From: Kluyvera sp047971185
GTDB taxonomy: Bacteria; Pseudomonadota; Gammaproteobacteria; Enterobacterales; Enterobacteriaceae
Direction of reading: 5' to 3'
DNA: 64,000 nt
Assembly (NCBI RefSeq): GCF_047971185.1
Contig: NZ_JBKDZH010000018.1
Coordinates: 1-64,000, forward strand
Shown: in pieces, positions 8,951-17,395 of the stretch
How positions within the stretch are numbered: position 1 is the stretch's first letter
Layout of the letters: each line of letters starts with the position of its first letter
Position numbers and translations under genes: made by a program
Notes under the pieces: generated by a model
Databases searched by the model: none
Seen by the model: only the letters and a program-made list of their open reading frames with translations
Told to the model about the DNA's origin: nothing

Positions 8951-9613
8951 ATGGATGCGCCGGAACGTTTAATGCCCCGGGAAAAAATGTTGAAGTCAGG
9001 AATTGGTTCGCTGACGGATGTTGAACTGCTGGCGCTCTTTTTACGTACAGGAGTGCCAGGAAAAGATGTGATGGCTCTGGCGCATGAAACGCTGCAACGC
9101 AGTGGGTCGCTCTATGGGTTGCTGTCTGCGGATTTCGCGCAATTTCGCGGTACAGGTATCGGTATCGCTAAGTATGCGCAGCTTAAGGGGATTGCCGAAC
9201 TGGCAAGGCGCTATTACAAGGCGCGCATGATGAAGGAAAACGCGTTGTTGAGCCCGGAAATGACGCGTGAGTTTCTGCAAAGCCAGTTGACGGGGGAAGA
9301 GCGGGAGATCTTCCTTGTGATCTTTCTGGATGCCCGGCACCGGGTGATTAAACACAGCCGTCTTTTTTCCGGCACGCTGAATCATGTCGAGGTGCATCCG
9401 CGCGAGATTATCCGCGAGGCGATAAAATTAAATGCTTCTGCGGTGATCCTTGCGCATAATCACCCCTCGGGGTGTGCAGAACCGAGCAAAGCGGATAAAC
9501 TCATCACCGAACGTGTCGTAAAATGTTGTCAGTTCATGGATATACGAGTACTGGATCACCTTGTGATTGGGCGCGGAGAGTACGTTTCTTTTGCCGAACG
9601 TGGTTGGATTTAG
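8951..9613 (+). CDS. radC: RadC family JAMM-domain protein
   Basis: The gene encodes 220 residues, close to the 222 of E. coli RadC (YicR). An N-terminal helix-hairpin-helix-like region is followed by a JAMM metalloprotease-like domain with the motif HNHPSGCAEPS and Asp182 (residues 169-182). The old assignment to DNA repair was traced to a recG allele, so the cellular role remains unclear. The N-terminal ten residues differ from E. coli (MDAPERLMPREKM). A Shine-Dalgarno AAGGAGGTG lies just before the ATG and fixes the start. The gene precedes rpmB in the same direction but that operon has its own promoter. Confidence 0.93.
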   Translation: MDAPERLMPREKMLKSGIGSLTDVELLALFLRTGVPGKDVMALAHETLQRSGSLYGLLSADFAQFRGTGIGIAKYAQLKGIAELARRYYKARMMKENALLSPEMTREFLQSQLTGEEREIFLVIFLDARHRVIKHSRLFSGTLNHVEVHPREIIREAIKLNASAVILAHNHPSGCAEPSKADKLITERVVKCCQFMDIRVLDHLVIGRGEYVSFAERGWI

Positions 9614-9655
9614 AACACTTCGCGCGATCCATCGGGATCTTTGTCTGTTCGGGAC

Positions 9656-9684
9656 TTGAGCACATCGCTTACACAGCGTATACT
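9656..9684 (+). promoter_or_regulatory. Sigma-70 promoter of rpmB-rpmG
   Basis: A -35 hexamer TTGAGC (9656-9661) and a -10 hexamer TATACT (9679-9684) are separated by 17 nt, a strong consensus arrangement. About 135 nt of leader follow before the rpmB ATG. The leader contains short inverted segments and ends in the ribosome-binding site TTGGAG. I see no known riboswitch in it. Confidence 0.8.
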
Positions 9685-9829
9685 ACGCCACCTTTGAGAA
9701 TCTCGGGTTTGGCATTTGGGCCTGGCAATCGAGAGTTCACAATGAACTGCGATAACCAGGCTGAGAAGCCTGACGAGGCGCCAATACCCCATACGAAGCT
9801 CGAGCTAATTTGATTTTTGGAGAATAGAC

Positions 9830-10066
9830 ATGTCCCGAGTCTGCCAAGTTACTGGCAAGCGTCCGGTGACCGGTAACAACCGTTCCCACGCACTGAACGC
9901 GACTAAACGCCGTTTCCTGCCTAACCTGCACTCTCACCGTTTTTGGGTTGAGAGCGAGAAGCGTTTTGTCACCCTGCGCGTATCTGCTAAAGGTATGCGT
10001 GTAATCGATAAGAAAGGCATCGATTCAGTTCTGGCTGAACTGCGTGCCCGTGGCGAAAAGTACTAA
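9830..10066 (+). CDS. rpmB: 50S ribosomal protein L28
   Basis: This 78-residue basic protein is a component of the large ribosomal subunit. It starts MSRVCQVTGKRPVTGNNRSH and has the usual enterobacterial length, with no zinc-binding cysteine quartet. It is the first gene of the rpmB-rpmG pair. Its own promoter lies at 9656-9684, and a clear TTGGAG ribosome-binding site stands before the ATG. The identification is secure from near-identity to E. coli L28. Confidence 0.98.
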   Translation: MSRVCQVTGKRPVTGNNRSHALNATKRRFLPNLHSHRFWVESEKRFVTLRVSAKGMRVIDKKGIDSVLAELRARGEKY

Positions 10067-10086
10067 GTACTTAGAGGAAATAAATC

Positions 10087-10254
10087 ATGGCTAAAGGTAT
10101 TCGTGAGAAAATCAAGCTGGTTTCTTCTGCTGGTACTGGTCACTTCTATACCACCACGAAGAACAAACGTACTAAGCCGGAAAAACTGGAACTGAAAAAG
10201 TTCGATCCAGTTGTCCGTCAGCACGTTCTGTACAAAGAAGCTAAAATCAAATAA
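10087..10254 (+). CDS. rpmG: 50S ribosomal protein L33
   Basis: The gene encodes 55 residues starting MAKGIREKIKLVSSAGTGHF and ending LYKEAKIK. This is the length and sequence of E. coli L33, a small component of the large ribosomal subunit near the E site. It begins 20 nt after the rpmB stop and has a GAGGAAA ribosome-binding site. It is the cysteine-free form, so it does not bind zinc. A strong intrinsic terminator follows at 10273-10300. Confidence 0.98.
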   Translation: MAKGIREKIKLVSSAGTGHFYTTTKNKRTKPEKLELKKFDPVVRQHVLYKEAKIK

Positions 10255-10272
10255 TTTTAGTTTCGATGTAGC

Positions 10273-10300
10273 AAAAAACCTCGCCCCGGCGGGGTTTTTT
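10273..10300 (+). terminator. Intrinsic terminator of rpmB-rpmG
   Basis: A long GC-rich hairpin (AAAAAACCTCGCC pairing with GGCGGGGTTTTTT) ends in six T residues, 18 nt after the rpmG stop. The A-run on the 5' side and the T-run on the 3' side make it potentially active in both directions. mutM starts 52 nt further on, so it is probably expressed partly by read-through. Confidence 0.9.
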
Positions 10301-10352
10301 GTTTTCTGCGCGTCCCCATAATAGAGACATCTGTATTCGAGCCGGAGACGCT

Positions 10353-11162
10353 ATGCCTGAATTACCCGAAGTTGAAACCAGCCGCCGGGGCATTGAACCC
10401 CATCTGGTTGGCGCAACCATCCAATATGCCGTTATTCGCAACGGACGCCTGCGCTGGCCCGTCTCTGATGAAATCTACCGCCTGAGCGATAAACCGGTTC
10501 TCAGCGTCCAGCGACGCGCCAAATACCTGCTGCTTGAGCTGCCTGACGGTTGGATCATCATCCATCTGGGTATGTCGGGAAGTTTGCGCATTCTGGCGGA
10601 AGAGCTGCCGGCGGAAAAACATGACCACGTCGATCTGGTGATGAGTAACGGTAAAGTGCTGCGCTACACCGACCCACGGCGCTTTGGCGCCTGGCTATGG
10701 ACGCCGGTGCTGGAAGGGCACAGTGTTCTCGCTCATCTCGGCCCTGAGCCGCTGAGCGCGGAATTTAGCGCGGATTATCTGCAGGCAAAATGCGCGAAGA
10801 AGAAAACGCCGATTAAACCCTGGCTGATGGATAACAAGCTGGTGGTGGGCGTCGGTAATATCTACGCCAGCGAATCGCTGTTTGCCGCGCGGATCCATCC
10901 GGATCGGCTGGCTTCATCGTTATCTGCGGAAGAGTGTGAGCGGCTGGTGACGGCGATCAAAGCGGTACTGCAGCGATCGATTGAGCAGGGCGGAACCACG
11001 CTCAAAGACTTCCTGCAAAGCGACGGCAAACCGGGCTACTTTGCGCAGGAGCTACAGGTATACGGGCGGAAAGGGGAAGCGTGTCGGGTATGCGGGACGC
11101 CCATTATCGCCAGCAAACATGCGCAGCGGGCGACGTTTTATTGCCGGCAGTGCCAGAAGTAA
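10353..11162 (+). CDS. mutM: Formamidopyrimidine-DNA glycosylase
   Basis: This 269-residue base-excision repair enzyme removes 8-oxoguanine and formamidopyrimidines and then cleaves the strand by beta,delta-elimination. The catalytic N-terminus PELPEVETSRRG follows the initiator Met, so the new N-terminal Pro is the nucleophile. The helix-two-turn-helix region lies near residues 130-180. The C-terminal zinc finger is visible as C-x2-C...C-x2-C in the last 26 residues. I chose the start at 10353 because the mature N-terminal proline requires it. The gene follows rpmBG and converges on coaD. Confidence 0.97.
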   Translation: MPELPEVETSRRGIEPHLVGATIQYAVIRNGRLRWPVSDEIYRLSDKPVLSVQRRAKYLLLELPDGWIIIHLGMSGSLRILAEELPAEKHDHVDLVMSNGKVLRYTDPRRFGAWLWTPVLEGHSVLAHLGPEPLSAEFSADYLQAKCAKKKTPIKPWLMDNKLVVGVGNIYASESLFAARIHPDRLASSLSAEECERLVTAIKAVLQRSIEQGGTTLKDFLQSDGKPGYFAQELQVYGRKGEACRVCGTPIIASKHAQRATFYCRQCQK

Positions 11163-11195
11163 GCTGATAGCCCCGGCGAGACGCCGCCGGGATGC

Positions 11196-11675
11196 CTACT
11201 TCAGCTTCTCCATCAGCGCCTGATGCACGTTCTCCGGCAGGAAGTGCGTGACGTCGCCCGCGTGGCGCGCCACCTCTTTCACCAACGATGACGAGATAAA
11301 CGACCATTCCTTCGACGGCATCAGAAAGACGCTTTCCAGCTCCGGCATCAGGTGGCGATTCATGTGCGCCAGCTGCATTTCATATTCGAAATCCGCCACC
11401 GCACGCAGGCCGCGAATCAGAATATTGGCCTGCTGAGTGCGGGCGAAATTGGCCATCAGATCGCTAAAGCCCATCACTTCTACGTTGCCCAGATGCGCCG
11501 TTGCCTGCTGGGCCAGCGCCACGCGCTCGCTCAGATCAAACATCGGTTTTTTACTCGGGCTGGCGGCAATAGCGAGGATGACCTGGTCAAACATGCAGGC
11601 CGCGCGGGTCACGATATCAAGGTGACCGTTGGTGATGGGATCGAAAGTGCCCGGATAAATCGCCCGTTTTTGCAT
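11196..11675 (-). CDS. coaD: Phosphopantetheine adenylyltransferase
   Basis: This 159-residue hexameric enzyme transfers AMP from ATP to 4'-phosphopantetheine, the fourth step of CoA synthesis. It is a nucleotidyltransferase with the T/HxGH motif at residues 15-18 (TNGH) and the C-terminal ISSS segment. I placed the start at 11675 (MQKRAIYPGTFDPITNGH). The waaA stop lies 8 nt upstream, so the two form a waaA-coaD operon as in E. coli. Two alternative codons upstream overlap the waaA end and are less likely. Confidence 0.97.
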   Translation of the reverse strand: MQKRAIYPGTFDPITNGHLDIVTRAACMFDQVILAIAASPSKKPMFDLSERVALAQQATAHLGNVEVMGFSDLMANFARTQQANILIRGLRAVADFEYEMQLAHMNRHLMPELESVFLMPSKEWSFISSSLVKEVARHAGDVTHFLPENVHQALMEKLK

Positions 11676-11683
11676 AATCATCC

Positions 11684-12961
11684 TCAATGCGTTTTCGGTG
11701 GCAGGTACGGTTCCAGGAGTTGTAACAGGCGTTGTAGCGCGCCCTGGTTCTGGTACAAGACCTCAACGGCGTGGCGACCGTAGAAGCTACGGTAATCGGC
11801 ATCGCCTAACAGTGAGGATACCTCTTTTTCGAGACTTGCGGCATCGGTGACGGTGATAAGACCGCTCGCCTGCTCCAGACGCGCGCAGATATCTTTGAAG
11901 TTAAAGGTATGCGGACCCATGAGTACAGGAATCGCGTGCGCTGCGGCTTCCAGCGGATTATGCCCGCCGCGCTCAACCAGCGAGCCACCGACAAATGCCA
12001 GGTCGGCAATGCCGTACAGCAGCATCAGCTCGCCCATGGTGTCGCCAATGACCACCTGGGTGGTGGCGGAGGGTACTTCACCGGAGGAGCGGGTGATAAA
12101 GCTCAGGCCAGCCTGACGCGTGAGGTTGATGGCGTCGGGGAAGCGTTCCGGATGGCGCGGCACCAGAATCAGCAGTAAGTCCGGGTAGTGCTGCAGCAGC
12201 GCCTGATGGGCGGCAATGATGATGCTCTCTTCGCCTTCGTGCGTGCTGGTGGCGATCCACACCGGGCGACGCGGCGCCCACTGACGTCGCAGGGTGACCG
12301 CTTTGGCGGCCAGCTGCGGCGTAACGGAAATATCGAACTTCAGGCTGCCGGTAATGGTCACCTGATTATTTTTGGCGCCTAAGGTGACAAAACGCTGACC
12401 GTCTTCTTCATTCTGCGCGGCAATCAGCGTAATACGTTGCAGCAGCGTGCGCACGAATGAGCCCAGTTTGGCGTATCCGGCGGCGGAGCGCTCGGAGAGG
12501 CGTGCGTTAGCAATCACCAGCGGAATATGGCGGCGATGCAGGGCGGCAATCAGGTTGGGCCACAGCTCCGTTTCCATAATCAGCACCAGCTTAGGGTCGA
12601 TTTTATCGAGGAAACGGTTGAGGGCATCGGGTAAGTCATACGGCAGATAGACGTGCTGGACGTCTTTGCCAAACGCCGACTGCACACGCTCGGAACCGGT
12701 TGGGGTCATCGTGGTCACAGTAATCGGCAGATCGGGATAACGGTGGCGCAGCGCGCGCACTAGCGGGATTGCCGCCAGCGTTTCGCCAACGGAGACGGAA
12801 TGCAGCATGATCCCGCCGGGCTTCAGCGGCTGGCGGTAAAAACCGTAACGTTCACCCCAGCGTTTTCGGTAGGCTGGAGCCTTACGTCCGCGCACCCAAA
12901 GCCGTATCCAGATAAGAGGCTGAATAAGGTAGAGCAGAGCGGTGTAAAGCAATTCAAGCAT
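11684..12961 (-). CDS. waaA: 3-deoxy-D-manno-octulosonic acid (Kdo) transferase
   Basis: This 425-residue inner-membrane-associated GT30 enzyme transfers two Kdo residues from CMP-Kdo to the lipid A precursor, an essential step in LPS synthesis. An N-terminal membrane-anchoring segment (about residues 1-22) comes first. The proposed catalytic base is Glu60 in VSVGETLAAIP, the same number as in E. coli. The C-terminal half has the nucleotide-sugar pocket around VGGSLVERGGHNPLE. It is divergent from the waaQ operon and forms a pair with coaD. Confidence 0.97.
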   Translation of the reverse strand: MLELLYTALLYLIQPLIWIRLWVRGRKAPAYRKRWGERYGFYRQPLKPGGIMLHSVSVGETLAAIPLVRALRHRYPDLPITVTTMTPTGSERVQSAFGKDVQHVYLPYDLPDALNRFLDKIDPKLVLIMETELWPNLIAALHRRHIPLVIANARLSERSAAGYAKLGSFVRTLLQRITLIAAQNEEDGQRFVTLGAKNNQVTITGSLKFDISVTPQLAAKAVTLRRQWAPRRPVWIATSTHEGEESIIIAAHQALLQHYPDLLLILVPRHPERFPDAINLTRQAGLSFITRSSGEVPSATTQVVIGDTMGELMLLYGIADLAFVGGSLVERGGHNPLEAAAHAIPVLMGPHTFNFKDICARLEQASGLITVTDAASLEKEVSSLLGDADYRSFYGRHAVEVLYQNQGALQRLLQLLEPYLPPKTH

Positions 12962-13365
12962 AATAAATACTGAGTTATGAATGTGCTGTGGATTCTAAGT
13001 ATTTACCTGAGGCTTTACCATTACTTTTGCTGTTTTTGGTCTAAATTATCCACAGCACCGGGGCTGGCCGTGGATATCACTGCCGATCCCCCTTTTTTAT
13101 TCTGCTGGTTTCGGTTAATACCCCGGGATATTGGGGGAGGCTTTAGGCGGAAGTTATGGTGGCGGAAATTGTTTTATTGATATGATTTGTAAGGGAAAAT
13201 ATCTTTATTCGCGCGAAACGTATTCGGTTCGGATTGCGGCCCAGGAAGTGGTACACTAGCGCGTCAAAATAAGTGCAATATCAGTAATCAGGTAGCTGTT
13301 GAGCCTGGGGCGGTAGCGTGCTTTTTTCCTACTTTTACCGGAAAATCTCAACCAAAGAGTCGCTT
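12962..13365. other. Divergent regulatory region between waaA and waaQ
   Basis: This 404-nt stretch has no supported gene. It contains the start signals of waaA on the minus strand and, on the plus strand, a possible -10 hexamer TACACT (13252-13257) for the waaQ operon, followed by the JUMPstart/ops element. A 67-codon open frame (12977-13180) has no family resemblance and atypical composition, so I do not call it a gene. Confidence 0.6.
13282..13320 (+). promoter_or_regulatory. JUMPstart element with ops site (RfaH recruitment)
   Basis: The sequence GGTAGCTGTTGAGCC followed by GGCGGTAGCGTG (13309-13320) matches the JUMPstart element of enterobacterial surface-polysaccharide operons. Its last 12 bases are exactly the ops sequence that pauses RNA polymerase and recruits the elongation factor RfaH. 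Its place just upstream of waaQ means the whole waaQ-to-waaL operon is probably RfaH-dependent. The GTG at 13318-13320 belongs to ops and is unlikely to be the waaQ start. Confidence 0.95.
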
Positions 13366-14436
13366 GTGGAAAAGCCATTTCGAAAAATTCTGGTCATTAA
13401 AATGCGTTTTCACGGGGATATGTTGCTCACCACTCCCGTTATTAGCACGCTAAAACGCCATTATCCAGAGGCACAGGTGGATGTCCTGCTGTATCAGGAC
13501 ACGATCCCTATTTTGTCCGAAAACCCTGAAATTAATGCGCTGTACGGTATTAAAAATAAAAAAGCCAAAACGGCAGAAAAAATAACCAATTTCATCAGCA
13601 CAATCAGGGCATTGCGTCGCAACAAATACGACCTCGTCATCAATATGGCCGACCAGTGGATGGCGGCGGTCTTAGTGCGCCTGCTGAATGCGCCGATGAG
13701 CATCTCGCAGGACTATGGTCACCGGCAATCGGCCTTCTGGCGTAACAGCTTCACGCATCTTGCGCCGTTAAGCGGCGACAACGTGGTTGAGAGCAACCTC
13801 TCGGTGCTGGCGCCGCTGGGGCTTGAGTCCCGCGTGGCGGAAACGACCATGAGCTATAACCCGGCCTGCTGGCAGCGCGTGCGCGGCGAGCTGGATAAAG
13901 CCGGCGTTGGCGAGCGCTATGTGGTGATTCAACCGACGGCGCGGCAGATATTTAAATGCTGGGAAAACGAGAAATTCTCCCGGGTGATAGACGCGTTGCA
14001 CCAACGCGGCATTGAAGTGGTGCTGACCTCCGGGCCGGGCGCGGACGATCTGGCCTGCGTCAACGCGATCGCTCAGGGCTGCCAGCAGCCGCCGGTGACG
14101 GCGCTGGCTGGTAAAGTCAGCTTCCCCGAACTGGGCGCGCTGATTGACCACGCCGCGTTGTTTATTGGCGTCGACTCCGCACCGGGGCATATTGCGGCCG
14201 CGGTCAAAACGCCGCTGATTGCCTTATTCGGTGCAACGGACCATATTTTCTGGCGCCCGTGGTCGGATAATATGATCCAGTTCTGGGCCGGCGACTATCG
14301 GCCGATGCCGCCGCGCGAGCAGCGTAACCGCAATGAGATGTATCTTGCCGTTATTCCGGCAGAGGACGTTATCGCCGCTATCGATAAAATTCTGCCCGTT
14401 CCCGAGGCCGACTCTGCTACAGGCGAGGAATTATGA
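13366..14436 (+). CDS. waaQ: LPS heptosyltransferase III
   Basis: This GT9 enzyme of about 356 residues adds the side-branch heptose III to heptose II of the inner core, using ADP-heptose at the cytosolic face of the inner membrane. The family pattern is clear: KMRFHGDMLLTTPVI near the N-terminus, RQIFKCWENEKF in the middle, and the ADP-heptose site VDSAPGHIAAA near residue 267. I chose the GTG at 13366 because AAAGAG stands at good spacing before it and VEKPFRKILV aligns with E. coli. The frame opens at 13318 within the ops element. The stop overlaps the waaG start by 4 nt. Confidence 0.92.
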   Translation: MEKPFRKILVIKMRFHGDMLLTTPVISTLKRHYPEAQVDVLLYQDTIPILSENPEINALYGIKNKKAKTAEKITNFISTIRALRRNKYDLVINMADQWMAAVLVRLLNAPMSISQDYGHRQSAFWRNSFTHLAPLSGDNVVESNLSVLAPLGLESRVAETTMSYNPACWQRVRGELDKAGVGERYVVIQPTARQIFKCWENEKFSRVIDALHQRGIEVVLTSGPGADDLACVNAIAQGCQQPPVTALAGKVSFPELGALIDHAALFIGVDSAPGHIAAAVKTPLIALFGATDHIFWRPWSDNMIQFWAGDYRPMPPREQRNRNEMYLAVIPAEDVIAAIDKILPVPEADSATGEEL

Positions 14437-15557
14437 TCGTTGCATTCTGTCTGTATAAGTACTTTCCCTTTGGCGGTCTGCAGCGCGACTTTATGCGTAT
14501 TGCCCAGACCGTTGCGGCCCGCGGCCACCAGGTGCGCGTTTATACGCAATCGTGGGAAGGAGAGTGCCCCGAGGCGTTTGAGTTAATTCTGGTTCCGGTA
14601 AAATCTCATACCAACCACGGGCGTAACGCGGAATATTATACGTGGGTGCAAAATCATCTGCGTGAACATCCGGTTGCCAGGGTGGTGGGCTTTAATAAGA
14701 TGCCGGGGCTGGATGTCTATTATGCTGCCGACGTGTGCTACGCCGAGAAAGTGGCGCAGGAGAAGGGCTTCTTCTATCGTCTGACGCCGCGCTACCGCCA
14801 CTATGCGGCTTTCGAGCGCGCAACGTTTGAACACGGTAAGCCGACGCAGCTGCTGATGCTTACCGATAAGCAGATTGCAGATTTCCAGAAGCACTATCAA
14901 ACCGAATCCGAGCGTTTTCATATTTTGCCACCGGGGATTTACCCGGACAGAAAATACAGCCAGCAGATTGATAACGCCCGTCAGGTTTATCGGCAGAAGA
15001 ACGGTTTGAGCGAGTCGCAGAACGTGCTGCTGCAGGTCGGCTCAGACTTTACGCGTAAAGGCGTGGATCGCACGCTGGCCGCGATGGCTTCGCTGCCGGA
15101 GAGTCTGCGCCAGAATACGCAGCTGTTTATCGTCGGCCAGGATAAGCCGGGGAAATTCGCCGCGCTGGCTGAGAAGCTGGGGATCCACCGCAACGTTCAC
15201 TTTTTCTCTGGCCGCAATGATGTGGCGGAGCTGATGGCGGCGGCAGACTTATTGCTGCATCCGGCCTATCAGGAAGCGGCAGGCATTGTGCTGCTGGAAG
15301 CGGTAACGGCGGGCCTGCCGGTGTTAACGACCCGCGTGTGCGGCTACGCGCACTATATCGCGGACGCAAACTGCGGCGCGGTGATTGACGAACCTTTCCG
15401 ACAAGAAGCCTTAAATGAGATTCTCCTTAAGGCCCTGACCCAGCCAGCGCTGCGCGAGGCGTGGGCGGAAAATGCGCGCAATTACGCCGATACACAGGAC
15501 TTATACAGTCTGGCGGACAGAGCGGCAGATATCATTATAGGTGATTTGGATGGTTGA
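14433..15557 (+). CDS. waaG: UDP-glucose:(heptosyl) LPS alpha-1,3-glucosyltransferase
   Basis: This 374-residue GT4 (GT-B fold) enzyme adds the first outer-core glucose to heptose II. The N-terminal KYFPFGGLQRDFMR segment and the C-terminal motif HPAYQEAAGIVLLEA, with the conserved E-x7-E pair, are both present. The length equals E. coli WaaG. The ATG overlaps the waaQ stop, and the end of waaG overlaps the waaP start by 8 nt, so these genes are translationally coupled. Loss of WaaG in E. coli gives a deep-rough phenotype. Confidence 0.97.
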   Translation: MIVAFCLYKYFPFGGLQRDFMRIAQTVAARGHQVRVYTQSWEGECPEAFELILVPVKSHTNHGRNAEYYTWVQNHLREHPVARVVGFNKMPGLDVYYAADVCYAEKVAQEKGFFYRLTPRYRHYAAFERATFEHGKPTQLLMLTDKQIADFQKHYQTESERFHILPPGIYPDRKYSQQIDNARQVYRQKNGLSESQNVLLQVGSDFTRKGVDRTLAAMASLPESLRQNTQLFIVGQDKPGKFAALAEKLGIHRNVHFFSGRNDVAELMAAADLLLHPAYQEAAGIVLLEAVTAGLPVLTTRVCGYAHYIADANCGAVIDEPFRQEALNEILLKALTQPALREAWAENARNYADTQDLYSLADRAADIIIGDLDG

Positions 15558-16347
15558 GCTGAACGAACCGCTGGCCACGCTGTGGCGCGGAAAAGATGCC
15601 TTTGAGGAAGTGAAACATCTGCAGGGTGAGGTGTTCCGTGAACTGGAAACCCGCCGAACGCTGCGCTTCGAACTGGCCGGCGGCAGCTATTTTCTGAAAT
15701 GGCACCGCGGCACCTCTCTCAAAGAGATCGTCAAGAACCTGATTTCCCTGCGTATGCCGGTGCTGGGTGCCGACCGTGAGTGGAACGCGATCCACCGCCT
15801 GCACGATGTGGGCGTCGACACCATGCACGGCGTGGGCTTTGGCGAGAAGGGGTTAAATCCGTTAACCCGCACGTCATTTATCATCACCGAAGATCTGACG
15901 CCCACCATCAGCCTGGAAGACTACTGCGCGGACTGGGTGGCGAATCCGCCGACGCCTGCGGTTAAACGCATGCTGATTAAACGTGTCGCCACGATGGTAC
16001 GCAAGATGCATGAAGCGGGTATTAACCACCGCGACTGCTATATCTGCCATTTCCTGCTGCATCTGCCGTTTAGCGGTGAGGAAGAGACGTTAAAAATTTC
16101 AGTGATTGACCTGCACCGGGCGCAAATTCGCAACCGCGTGCCGCGTCGCTGGCGCGATAAGGATCTAATTGGTCTGTATTTTTCTTCGATGAATATTGGG
16201 CTGACCCAGCGGGATGTTCTGCGCTTTATGCGGATTTATTTTGATCGGCCGCTCAGCGACGTGATGAAGCAGGAGCAGGCGCTGATGGCGAAAGCCGAAG
16301 AAAAAGCGAATAAAATCAAAGAAAGAACGATCAGAAAGTCGTTGTAA
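15550..16347 (+). CDS. waaP: LPS core heptose I kinase
   Basis: This 265-residue kinase phosphorylates heptose I of the inner core, which stabilises the outer membrane through divalent-cation bridges. It resembles eukaryotic protein kinases. The catalytic aspartate is Asp162 in NHRDCYICHFLL, and the DLHRAQ segment near residue 187 fits the metal-binding loop. I chose the ATG at 15550 (MVELNEPLATLWRGKD), which gives the E. coli length. It is the third gene of the RfaH-dependent operon. A WaaY-like heptose II kinase is not found in this locus. Confidence 0.96.
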   Translation: MVELNEPLATLWRGKDAFEEVKHLQGEVFRELETRRTLRFELAGGSYFLKWHRGTSLKEIVKNLISLRMPVLGADREWNAIHRLHDVGVDTMHGVGFGEKGLNPLTRTSFIITEDLTPTISLEDYCADWVANPPTPAVKRMLIKRVATMVRKMHEAGINHRDCYICHFLLHLPFSGEEETLKISVIDLHRAQIRNRVPRRWRDKDLIGLYFSSMNIGLTQRDVLRFMRIYFDRPLSDVMKQEQALMAKAEEKANKIKERTIRKSL

Positions 16348-16362
16348 CGTTTGGGGCGGAGT

Positions 16363-17379
16363 ATGGCGTATTCCTATTTAAATGCGGAAGAGATGATCAA
16401 CGAAACGATTATCTTTGATGAGCGTGAAGCGGTTCAGGGCGGCTCGCCGTTCAATATCGCTTACGGTATTGATAAGAACTTCCTCTTCGGCTGCGGCGTC
16501 TCTATTGCCTCGGTTTTGCTGCACAACCGCGATATGGACTTTGTTTTCCACGTGTTTATCGATGTGCTGCCGGAAGCGGAAAAGCAGCATTTTTCGCAGC
16601 TGGCTAAGGACAACAAGACCTGTATTCAGATTCATATCGTCAACTGCGATCGCCTGAAGGCTTTCCCGACGACCAAGAACTGGTCCGTGGCGATGTATTT
16701 CCGCTTTATTATTGGTGACTACTTTATTGGCCAGCAGTCTCGCGTACTTTATCTGGATGCGGACATTGTGTGTCAGGGCAGCATAAACGAGCTGTCGACG
16801 CTGGCTTTAGGGGATAGCGTGGCAGGCGTCGTGCCGGAACGGGACAAGACGTGGTGGCTGTCGCGCAGTCAGAGCCTGGAATGCCCGGCTATTGAGAACG
16901 GCTACTTTAACTCGGGCGTGCTGTTGCTGAATATTCCAGCCTGGGCCAGCGAGTATGTCTCGGGCAAGGCCATGTCGCTGTTGTCTGATAAGAACGTGAC
17001 CCGCAAACTGAGCTTTATGGATCAGGATATCCTGAACATTATTCTCGCCGGGAAAGTGACCTTTATCGCGGCTAAATATAATACGCAGTTCAGCCTCAAC
17101 TATGAACTGAAAGACGCATTTATCAACCCGATTAATGACGCGACCGTGCTGATCCACTACGTAGGGCCGACGAAACCGTGGCATAACTGGGCAACTTACC
17201 CGAGCGCGGCGCCGTTCGTGAAAGCGAAAAAATCCTCCCCATGGTGCGAGCAGGCGCTACTTAATCCAGATAACTCAAATTATGCTCGATATTGTGCAAA
17301 ACATAGTTTCAAACAACGTAAGTATTTTAATTGGTTAATAAATAATATTTATTATTACTATCTAAAATTGGCCCGCTAA
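16363..17379 (+). CDS. waaO: GT8 LPS core hexosyltransferase (WaaO/WaaI-like)
   Basis: This protein of about 338 residues belongs to glycosyltransferase family 8 and adds the second outer-core hexose to the WaaG glucose. The metal-binding DAD motif (YLDADIVC) is at residues 132-134, and the C-terminal HYVGPTKPWHNWA segment is typical of WaaI/WaaO. Whether it uses UDP-glucose (WaaO) or UDP-galactose (WaaI) cannot be told from sequence. I chose the ATG at 16363 because GGGGCGGAG stands directly before it; a TTG at 16351 is the alternative. From about position 17265 the base composition becomes AT-rich, so the last ~35 codons look unlike the rest of the gene. Confidence 0.87.
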   Translation: MAYSYLNAEEMINETIIFDEREAVQGGSPFNIAYGIDKNFLFGCGVSIASVLLHNRDMDFVFHVFIDVLPEAEKQHFSQLAKDNKTCIQIHIVNCDRLKAFPTTKNWSVAMYFRFIIGDYFIGQQSRVLYLDADIVCQGSINELSTLALGDSVAGVVPERDKTWWLSRSQSLECPAIENGYFNSGVLLLNIPAWASEYVSGKAMSLLSDKNVTRKLSFMDQDILNIILAGKVTFIAAKYNTQFSLNYELKDAFINPINDATVLIHYVGPTKPWHNWATYPSAAPFVKAKKSSPWCEQALLNPDNSNYARYCAKHSFKQRKYFNWLINNIYYYYLKLAR

Positions 17380-17395
17380 TAATAAAGGTAGCAGG

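Noticed and set aside
12977..13180. 67-codon open frame between waaA and waaQ
   Set aside because: No ribosome-binding site or known relative, and it overlaps the divergent promoter region.
13318..13366. GTG at 13318 as the waaQ start
   Set aside because: This triplet is part of the ops element; the GTG at 13366 has a ribosome-binding site and matches the family N-terminus.
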